DNA of 9,784 bases from Candidatus Aenigmatarchaeota archaeon (GTDB lineage Archaea; Aenigmatarchaeota; Aenigmatarchaeia; GW2011-AR5). Within the stretch, counting starts at the first letter, position 1. Each line of letters begins with the position of its first letter. The stretch is from positions 1-9,784 of the forward strand of contig JAGVVX010000055.1 in the NCBI GenBank assembly GCA_018304565.1, given 5' to 3'. Under the pieces are notes generated by a model. The model was not told where the DNA came from. It did not search any database and saw nothing but the letters and a program-made list of their open reading frames with translations. The translations under genes were made by a program, and so were the position numbers. This document shows, one piece after another, positions 5,268-9,784 of the stretch.

Positions 5268-7226
5268 TTAGATTAAGGTCAGCAAAAGAGGCGCAATGAC
5301 TATTGAGAGGGTGTTCATTGTCTTGATGAGCGAGTTTATTGCAGGGCCGCAAGTGTCTTTGCACGGGTCCCCGACTGTGTCGCCCACGACTGCAGCTTTA
5401 TGGGCACCGCTCCCCTTGCCGCCGAGGTGTCCTGACTCTATGTATTTCTTTGCGTTGTCCCATGCGCCTCCTGCGTTGGCGAGCATTAATGCGAGCAGCA
5501 GGCCTGATGCAACGGAGCCTGCAAGCATAGCGCCCAATGCTTCCGCGCCGAGCAGCAGGCCAACAAGAACAGGCCCAAGCACTGCTATCAATCCGGGCAT
5601 AGCAAGTTCGCGCAATGCCGCCTGCGTGCTTATGTCAACTGCCTTTGCATAGTCTGGTTGCGCTTTGCCTGACATTATGCCCTTGATTTCCTTGAATTGC
5701 CTGCGCACTTCCTTGACTATAAGATGCGCAGCCTTGCCGACAGCCCGCATGAGATATGCTGAAAACAGGAATGGAATTGCAGCACCTATAAGCAGTCCAA
5801 CAAGGACTGTGGGTTTTGTTATATCGATGCTTATCAAGCCAGAGGCTTCAGTGAAGGCAGCGAGTAGTGCTAGTGCCGAAAGCGCAGCAGAAGCAATTGC
5901 TATTCCCTTTGTCGTTGCCTTCGTTGTGTTGCCTACAGCATCCAGCGCGTCAGTTACTTTTCTTGTGCCAGGCCCGAGTTTTGCCATTTCTGCAATGCCG
6001 CCTGCGTTGTCAGTGATCGGGCCAAAAGTATCAATTGCCATGATTATTCCAGTTATTGATAGAAGTCCCATTACAGACAGTGCTATGCCATACACGCCCG
6101 CAAACGAATAGGAAGCAATGACAGCAAGTGAAATTACTATCACAGGCAATATCGTGCTCTTCATGCCTGCCGCCAGTCCCGCTATGACGTTTGTTGCAGC
6201 TCCAGTCTCGCTGCTTAACGCTATTTCCTGTACAGGTTTTTTCTCCTTGGAGGTGTAGTATTCAGTGATTTGTGAAATGAGAACTGCAGTAATTAATCCT
6301 GATAGAACTGAAAGAAACGCGCCTGTGCTGTTCATAAACATTATTGAAATCGCATAGGATCCTATTGCAGCTAGCAGGGCGGAAACAATGAGACCCCTGT
6401 TCAATGCGGGCCAGATCTCTTTTTCCTTCTTCGCGCGGACAACGAATATTCCTATTACCGATGCAATTATCCCTACAACAGCAACGAGCAAGGGGAAGAT
6501 AACGCCATCAAACCCGAGGCTTGCTCCAAGTATCATGGCGGCAATTATTGTGACTACATAGGATTCGAAAAGATCTGCACCCATTCCAGCACAGTCACCT
6601 ACGTTATCGCCAACGTTGTCTGCGATAACTGCCGGATTGCGCGGGTCGTCTTCAGGAATGCCTTTCTCTAGTTTGCCAACAAGGTCCGCACCCACATCAG
6701 CCGCCTTTGTATATATGCCGCCGCCTACTCGGGCAAACAAAGAGATCAGCGAAGCGCCAAATGCAAAGCCAACGATCAGCTTAGGGTCGCCGTAAACTGC
6801 GAATAATGCCGTGACACCAAGAAGACCAAGACCCACGATTGCAAATCCGTTCACCGCGCCTGCGCGAAGCGCAACAGACATCGCGCTGTTGAGACCTTTT
6901 TCAGCAGCCTTTGCTGTGCGCGCATTTGACTTAACGGCAACTATCATGCCTATATACCCTGCTAGCGCAGAAAGCACTGCTCCGAAAGCAAAAGAAAGTG
7001 CAGTAACAGTTCCAAAAGCGAAATAAAGCACAACAGTAAGTAAAGCTGCAAAAACAGCAACTGTCTTGTACTGCCTGTTGAGATAAGCCTTGGCGCCCTG
7101 CTGTATGACGGCAGATATATGCCTCATCTTTTCATTGCCTTGGTCTTTCCTCAAGGTTGAGTAAGCAAGAACGAACGCAAAGAGCAGTGAGAACAGGCCT
7201 GCGGCTGTTATCAGTTCGAATATCAT
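5268..7226 (-). CDS. hppA: Membrane-bound proton-translocating pyrophosphatase, K+-independent type
   Basis: This integral membrane enzyme hydrolyses inorganic pyrophosphate and pumps H+ outward, conserving energy from biosynthetic pyrophosphate. At 652 residues with about 16 hydrophobic helices it is near the short end of the family range. Signatures are GGGIYTKAADVGADLVGK at 168-185, the pyrophosphate/Mg site DDPRNPAVIADNVGDNVGD at 193-211, the cytoplasmic DTFGPITDNAGGIAEM at 399-414, and GDTVGDPCKDTCGPAINSLIK at 615-635. In GNTTKATTKG (432-441), K436 and T439 occupy the positions that in this family separate K+-independent pumps (K, T) from K+-dependent ones (A, G), so H+ pumping without K+ is expected. 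It stands between the PIN gene and rpoE', where many archaea have soluble pyrophosphatase. Start ATG 7226; GTGGAAAATAG upstream gives a weak ribosome site. Confidence 0.97.
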   Translation of the reverse strand: MIFELITAAGLFSLLFAFVLAYSTLRKDQGNEKMRHISAVIQQGAKAYLNRQYKTVAVFAALLTVVLYFAFGTVTALSFAFGAVLSALAGYIGMIVAVKSNARTAKAAEKGLNSAMSVALRAGAVNGFAIVGLGLLGVTALFAVYGDPKLIVGFAFGASLISLFARVGGGIYTKAADVGADLVGKLEKGIPEDDPRNPAVIADNVGDNVGDCAGMGADLFESYVVTIIAAMILGASLGFDGVIFPLLVAVVGIIASVIGIFVVRAKKEKEIWPALNRGLIVSALLAAIGSYAISIMFMNSTGAFLSVLSGLITAVLISQITEYYTSKEKKPVQEIALSSETGAATNVIAGLAAGMKSTILPVIVISLAVIASYSFAGVYGIALSVMGLLSITGIIMAIDTFGPITDNAGGIAEMAKLGPGTRKVTDALDAVGNTTKATTKGIAIASAALSALALLAAFTEASGLISIDITKPTVLVGLLIGAAIPFLFSAYLMRAVGKAAHLIVKEVRRQFKEIKGIMSGKAQPDYAKAVDISTQAALRELAMPGLIAVLGPVLVGLLLGAEALGAMLAGSVASGLLLALMLANAGGAWDNAKKYIESGHLGGKGSGAHKAAVVGDTVGDPCKDTCGPAINSLIKTMNTLSIVIAPLLLTLI

Positions 7227-7252
7227 CTATTTTCCACGCACCCAATAAGTGT

Positions 7253-7267
7253 AAAACCTACGGTTTT
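7253..7267 (-). other. Perfect 6-bp inverted repeat between the PIN gene and hppA
   Basis: AAAACC-GTA-GGTTTT forms a perfect stem with a 3-base loop, ending 26 bases upstream of the hppA ATG. The 3' arm (GGTTTTAC) lies where a TATA box for a leaderless hppA mRNA would be. It could be an operator overlapping a weak promoter, a weak terminator for the upstream genes, or chance. The rest of the 80-base gap shows nothing else definite. Confidence 0.35.
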
Positions 7268-7306
7268 CCCCTTATCAACCCACTTTCCCTCAGATAACCT
7301 TCTCTC

Positions 7307-7663
7307 CTATTCTTCGGTCAGGAGTTTCCACTGCCTTAATCGGATTATTTTGATATTATGCCTTTTTAAGCTTTGTATAAGTATCCTGTCGTTTGTGGCA
7401 ACAGGGCAGTTATTTTTCACTGCATAGTCCAGAATCGCGCTGTCCGGATTTCCTTCTGCACTAACTACCTTTACATTGTTTTCAGCCAGCTCAAGCGCTA
7501 CTTTCGCATGAACAGCCGGCTTGCCTTTTCCTTTTGCAATCTTTTTGAGCTCCTTGATGCATTGCACCGTTGTCAAGAATTCATGCCCTTTGAGCTTGCT
7601 GTATATATCAACCTTATGCTGCGCAGGGAGCATGAGAAAATTCGTATCGAGAAGCAGTTTCAT
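7307..7663 (-). CDS. Fcf1/Utp24-like PIN-domain nuclease
   Basis: The product is 118 residues from ATG at 7663. PIN domains are metal-dependent RNA nucleases; the archaeal Fcf1-like branch resembles eukaryotic Fcf1/Utp24, which cleaves pre-18S rRNA. Family features: VLDTN-type start LLLDTNFLMLPAQHKVDIY with acidic D6, the second acidic residue E38 (CIKELKKIAKGKGKPA), D74/D79 (NPDSAILDYA), and the strand plus acidic pair VATND with D92, ending RLRQWKLL, which is characteristic of this branch and not of VapC toxins. No antitoxin is adjacent. The ATG overlaps the CYTH stop (ATGA) and has GGGGAGTGGTG just upstream. Its place before a pyrophosphatase gene and rpoE' is the standard archaeal location, supporting a ribosome-related role; rRNA cleavage itself is inferred. 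Confidence 0.88.
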   Translation of the reverse strand: MKLLLDTNFLMLPAQHKVDIYSKLKGHEFLTTVQCIKELKKIAKGKGKPAVHAKVALELAENNVKVVSAEGNPDSAILDYAVKNNCPVATNDRILIQSLKRHNIKIIRLRQWKLLTEE

Positions 7664-8175
7664 TTCACCACTCCCCTGTAACCGAATTTTTCCAGCTTGT
7701 CTTTTATATCCTCGAACGACTTGCCGCAAAGCATGCCGCCGGCGATAAATTCTTCCTGCGTAACTTCAGCAAGGCAGAAATCCGGCATTTCGAATGCATT
7801 CTTTTCTTCCTCTGAATCAAATTCGAAATCCACAAGGACAAGCCCGCTCAAGCTGCCCTGGAAGACATCTATCTCGGCCTTTTTGCCCTTGTGAAAATAC
7901 TCATACCTTATTTTGCGGACTCTCTTGCCATCCAAGGCCGCAAGCGCAGCAAATTCTTCTTCTGTGAGAAATATATTCTGCTCTTCGAAAACAGACGTGT
8001 CATTGTCTTTCAAAGGAACTTTCTTTGTTATAATGAATTTATCTCCATTCTTTCTAATCCGCATTTTCGGGTGTACATCAGATTTTGGAATGTAAATATC
8101 TATAATTTCCTTTGACTTGCAGTTGCCCAAATCCGGCAAATGCCTGGCAAGAAATGTCCTTTCGACTTCTTTCAT
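7660..8175 (-). CDS. CYTH-domain protein (class IV adenylate cyclase / triphosphatase superfamily)
   Basis: CYTH proteins form an eight-stranded tunnel that binds triphosphates; members are CyaB-type adenylate cyclases, thiamine triphosphatases and inorganic triphosphatases. The 171 residues show the conserved pattern: KEVERTFL at 2-9, MRIRKNGDKFIITKK at 38-52, an acidic EE around 64-65, VRKIRYEY at 86-93, AEIDVFQGSLSGLVLVDFEF at 100-119 and the EVT-E end motif near 137-142. The N-terminal signature E-x-E-x-K is E3-x-E5-x-T7: the usual lysine is replaced by threonine, which could weaken triphosphate binding. Basic residues R39, R41, K51, K88 and R90 remain. It overlaps the upstream frame by ATGA and the PIN gene by ATGA, so the three are translationally coupled. 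An inorganic triphosphatase seems as likely as cyclase; the substrate cannot be read from sequence. Confidence 0.88.
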   Translation of the reverse strand: MKEVERTFLARHLPDLGNCKSKEIIDIYIPKSDVHPKMRIRKNGDKFIITKKVPLKDNDTSVFEEQNIFLTEEEFAALAALDGKRVRKIRYEYFHKGKKAEIDVFQGSLSGLVLVDFEFDSEEEKNAFEMPDFCLAEVTQEEFIAGGMLCGKSFEDIKDKLEKFGYRGVVK

Positions 8176-8612
8176 GATTCATGCTTGTGTGGAAAACTCT
8201 TAAAATGAATATCTACCAAATAATGAATATCACCAAATTTTGTTGCTGCTAATGCCAAGGCCTGCTTGACTGTTGCATATGCTTCGCTATTTCTTGCCTG
8301 TGGAGAAAAAGACATTTCTTGCCCTTTCAGGGTTCCCCCGTGTTCAGCGATAAGATAATCTGGATGTGCTAAAACTCTTTCTGCAAGGCTTGGCCCATGC
8401 CTTTTACGTTTCAGCGCTGAAGTTTCGTCTTGGGAGAAACTTCGTTTCTCCGAGATTCCGAAATCCTTTGGATTTCGAGAATTCCAGAAAGCTGCGCTTT
8501 TTGAGAATATAAACCCTGAAGAAAAACATCCGTAATTGTTTTGTAATTGGGTTGTAAATAAGAAAAATAAAATAAGAATGTCAAATTTACTCTTGGTTTT
8601 CTCTGGTTTCAA
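8172..8612 (-). CDS. Unrecognised frame upstream of the CYTH gene, start uncertain
   Basis: The frame is open from TTG at 8612 to TGA at 8172-8174 (146 codons), and its stop overlaps the CYTH start as ATGA, which supports translation. The stretch from about 8400 downward looks protein-like (SLAERVLAHPDYLIAEHGGTL, then SEAYATVKQALALAATKFGD and a histidine-rich end). The part from about 8612 to 8480 is AT-rich, contains a TATA-like element, and is probably not coding. The only in-frame ATG is at 8315, with AAAGGG upstream, giving 47 residues, but that would cut off plausible coding sequence. Between them lie tandem hairpins (8410-8477). It may be a short gene starting at 8315, a gene lacking its original 5' part, or a fusion with an inserted palindromic element. 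I do not recognise any family. Confidence 0.4.
   Translation of the reverse strand: MKPEKTKSKFDILILFFLFTTQLQNNYGCFSSGFIFSKSAAFWNSRNPKDFGISEKRSFSQDETSALKRKRHGPSLAERVLAHPDYLIAEHGGTLKGQEMSFSPQARNSEAYATVKQALALAATKFGDIHYLVDIHFKSFPHKHES
8410..8421. repeat. 12-base perfect palindrome
   Basis: TTCAGCGCTGAA is its own reverse complement. It abuts the hairpin cluster at 8419-8477, and its 3' GAA is shared with the GAAGTTTC arm of the alternative stem at 8419-8443. Confidence 0.7.
8419..8443. repeat. Alternative 8-bp stem overlapping the first hairpin
   Basis: GAAGTTTC (8419-8426) and GAAACTTC (8436-8443) are exact reverse complements with a 9-base loop. The second arm shares bases with the hairpin at 8433-8451, so the two structures cannot form together. 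Confidence 0.65.
8433..8451. repeat. Perfect 8-bp hairpin, GGAGAAAC-TTC-GTTTCTCC
   Basis: Both 8-base arms match exactly around a 3-base loop. It is the first of two adjacent hairpins with the same arm and loop lengths, 7 bases apart. Confidence 0.75.
8459..8477. repeat. Perfect 8-bp hairpin, CGAAATCC-TTT-GGATTTCG
   Basis: This is the second hairpin of the pair, again 8-bp arms and a 3-base loop. On the minus strand it would lie at the very 5' end of a transcript started from the TATA element at 8506-8513. Confidence 0.75.
8506..8513 (-). promoter_or_regulatory. TATA-like element upstream of the hairpin cluster
   Basis: The minus strand reads GGG-TTTATATT-CTC. A start site about 26 bases downstream would fall near 8483, immediately before the paired hairpins, giving a leader with the hairpins at its 5' end. 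The surrounding 8520-8600 stretch is AT-rich without other recognisable content. Confidence 0.45.
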
Positions 8613-8615
8613 AGT

Positions 8616-9023
8616 TTACTCTTTGTCTTCGTCTGAAGATTCTGGTTCCGATTCCCAAGAAGACTCTTCCTTCTCTTCCTTTTCTTCCTTCTCTTCTTTT
8701 TCTTCGGATGAGTCCTCGCTTTCTTCTTTCGACTCGGAGCTGCCGACCTTTTCACCAATGGCGAACTTGTTTGCAACTTCTTTTATCCTTATTCTGCACT
8801 CTTCGCCTTTCTTTGCGCCGTGGACAAAGATGATGAAATTCTCTATTTTTGTTATTCCATCGCCTTTTGCACCGACATCGGTGATCTTTACGTCGTACTC
8901 TTCGCCTAACTTTACTGGCTTAGGTTTGTCAAAACTGTCTCTTCTTCCAAAACCTCCGCCACCGCCGCCTCCGCGGCCGAAACCTCCAGATCCGCCACCA
9001 TTTCTATCTCTTCTTCCGTACAT
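8616..9023 (-). CDS. TRAM-domain RNA-binding protein with RGG-like head and acidic tail
   Basis: Stand-alone TRAM proteins are common in archaea, and those studied in methanogens act as cold-responsive RNA chaperones. The 135 residues have three parts. Residues 1-31 are glycine/arginine-rich (GRRDRNGGG, GFGRGGGGGGGFGRRD), like RGG RNA-binding tails. Residues 35-90 are the TRAM beta-barrel: KPVKLGEEYDVKITDVGAKGDGITKIENFIIFVHGAKKGEECRIRIKEVANKFAIGE, matching the family GD/G-K/D/G-I-A-K/FVVFVPGA pattern. Residues 94-135 are serine/glutamate/lysine-rich with a repeated EEK unit and strongly acidic. The ATG at 9023 has a strong AAAGGAG about 9 bases upstream and a leader of about 100 bases with predicted hairpins. 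The Gly-rich and EEK parts are encoded by near-repetitive DNA, prone to length change. Confidence 0.9.
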   Translation of the reverse strand: MYGRRDRNGGGSGGFGRGGGGGGGFGRRDSFDKPKPVKLGEEYDVKITDVGAKGDGITKIENFIIFVHGAKKGEECRIRIKEVANKFAIGEKVGSSESKEESEDSSEEKEEKEEKEEKEESSWESEPESSDEDKE

Positions 9024-9049
9024 TTACACGCACTCCTTTATTCATTTTT

Positions 9050-9110
9050 AGCTGTTTTCCAGCTTCGGCTAGTAAGCAGTTGAATGAAGACCTAGCAGAA
9101 CTAGACCCAT
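9050..9110 (-). promoter_or_regulatory. Structured 5' leader of the TRAM gene
   Basis: In the minus-strand RNA, GGUCUAG-UUCUG-CUAGGUC (9107-9089) forms a 7-bp stem including two G-U pairs, extendable by AUG/CAU across a 2-base bulge. Next, CUAGC-CGAA-GCUGG (9072-9059) forms a 5-bp stem with a CGAA loop. AGCUG-GAAAA-CAGCU (9064-9050) forms another 5-bp stem that shares bases with it, so only one of the two can form. The Shine-Dalgarno follows at about 9034-9038. Such switching next to a ribosome site could tune translation of an RNA chaperone. Confidence 0.45.
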
Positions 9111-9142
9111 CTACCGCCCTAACCTATCTTTATTACCGTACA

Positions 9143-9158
9143 TTAAATATTTAAATAG
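9143..9158 (-). promoter_or_regulatory. TATA region of the TRAM gene
   Basis: The minus strand reads ATTTAAATATTTAA, centred near 9150, in the gap after alaX. The expected start site is near 9124, giving a leader of about 100 bases. Several overlapping TATA-like registers prevent exact placement. Confidence 0.5.
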
Positions 9159-9169
9159 TTCATAGGAGC

Positions 9170-9784
9170 TCATTCAAGCACAAATTCCACACGGCGGTTT
9201 TCCTTGCCCTTGTTTTCAGCTTTTGTGATTACTATCCTGCCAATTTCCTTCGTGTTCTTTACATGCGTGCCGCCGCATGCTTGCACATCGAAGCCAGTAA
9301 TATCCACTACGCGCACTTCATGCATTGCATCTGGCAGCGGCCTATGCTGCAGCCTTACTAAATTCTCGATTTTGTTTGCTTCTTCACGCGGCATTATGAG
9401 CCATCTTACGTCGAACCCTTTCTTCACTGCCTCATTTGCCTTTTCCTCGTAGCTGTTTATTTTCTCCTTATCAAAATCCTTTAAAGAAAAGTCTATTCTT
9501 GCACGATCTATGTATATTTGCTTGCCAGTTACCATCGCATCAGTCTCGTTGAAGATGACACGTGAAAGTATGTGGCATGCTGTGTGATAGCGCATCAACG
9601 TATAGCGCCTTGACCAGTCTACAGAACAAGATACGATATTCCCGACCGAAAGACCGGCCCTGTCAACCTTGTGCACCACCCTGTGCCCTTCTTTTTTTGA
9701 CGATAAAACAGCATATCCCTTGTCGTTGCAGACCATCCTGCCTTCGTCTGCCGGCTGCCCTCCGCTTTCAGGATAGAACGCTGT
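9170..9784 (-). CDS. alaX: AlaX-type alanyl-tRNA editing protein (5' end outside window)
   Basis: AlaX proteins are free-standing relatives of the AlaRS editing domain and hydrolyse Ser-tRNA(Ala) or Gly-tRNA(Ala). The frame is open to the window edge, and the first residues TAFYPESGGQPADEGR are the conserved editing-domain entrance, so the true start lies outside; the ATG at 9736 is internal. Zinc ligands are present: H-x3-H in YHTACHILS and C-x3-H in QACGGTHV. The chain ends soon after the GGTH block (RIVITKAENKGKENRRVEFVLE), without the AlaRS C-Ala domain, which fits an AlaX-M or shorter form and excludes a complete AlaRS. It is followed by a 146-base gap containing the TRAM gene promoter and leader. 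Confidence 0.93.
   Translation of the reverse strand, partial: TAFYPESGGQPADEGRMVCNDKGYAVLSSKKEGHRVVHKVDRAGLSVGNIVSCSVDWSRRYTLMRYHTACHILSRVIFNETDAMVTGKQIYIDRARIDFSLKDFDKEKINSYEEKANEAVKKGFDVRWLIMPREEANKIENLVRLQHRPLPDAMHEVRVVDITGFDVQACGGTHVKNTKEIGRIVITKAENKGKENRRVEFVLE

Noticed and set aside
5665..6111. Plus-strand open frame of 148 codons opposite hppA
   Set aside because: It is a shadow of hppA codons; hppA is intact and unambiguous across the same bases.
7307..7663. VapC-type toxin of a toxin-antitoxin pair
   Set aside because: No small DNA-binding antitoxin is adjacent, and the sequence ends and locus context match the archaeal Fcf1-like PIN group instead.
8536..9051. Plus-strand open frame of 171 codons, serine- and proline-rich
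   Set aside because: The Ser/Phe and Pro runs are the antisense reading of the EEK and Gly-rich repeats of the TRAM gene.
9056..9125. tRNA-like look of the TRAM leader (paired arms, CUAG-rich loops)
   Set aside because: There is no T-arm GGTTCGA sequence, no A-box pattern and no acceptor stem pairing the two ends, so it is not a tRNA.
1..9784. CRISPR arrays, transposases, integrase sites
   Set aside because: I saw no regularly spaced direct repeats, no transposase or integrase motifs and no tRNA that could be an attachment site.

Overview
The window is archaeal. It carries the Rpb7-like RNA polymerase subunit RpoE', Spt4, ribosomal proteins S24e and S27ae, Kae1, an Fcf1-type PIN protein, an AlaX editing protein and a TRAM RNA-binding protein. 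Promoters look archaeal (AT-rich TATA elements, some close enough to the start codon for leaderless transcripts) and several starts have a GGTGA or GGAG Shine-Dalgarno. Many genes are tiny, spacing is tight, and several products have charged low-complexity tails. This suggests a small-genome euryarchaeal or DPANN-type lineage, but I cannot place it more precisely.

Layout: the only plus-strand gene is the 3' end of purB (2-259). Everything else is on the minus strand, so transcription runs from 9784 down to 249. In that direction: alaX (9784-9170, cut by the window edge); a TRAM/RGG-like protein with a structured leader (9023-8616); an unrecognised frame with tandem hairpins upstream (8612-8172); a CYTH protein and an Fcf1-like PIN protein, coupled by ATGA overlaps; the membrane pyrophosphatase hppA (7226-5268); rpoE', spt4, S24e, a 75-residue membrane protein and S27ae (5144-3595); two small two-helix membrane proteins (3534-3121); a promoter with a 10-codon lysine-rich ORF or small RNA (about 3065-2849); a 76-residue unknown; kae1; a 79-residue membrane protein; and a damaged Y-family polymerase gene (1290-249) whose end overlaps the purB end by 11 bases.

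The core PIN - pyrophosphatase - rpoE' - spt4 - S24e - S27ae - kae1 is a transcription/translation neighbourhood seen across archaea. Here it has been edited: a membrane pyrophosphatase occupies the slot I associate with soluble pyrophosphatase, the gene I expect between spt4 and S24e (DUF359) is missing, and small membrane proteins have been added. The items most worth a second look are the broken dinB, the small transcript at about 2849-3065, the tandem hairpins at 8410-8477, and the structured leader of the TRAM gene. I found no CRISPR array, transposase, tRNA or rRNA, and no clear novel defence or mobile system.
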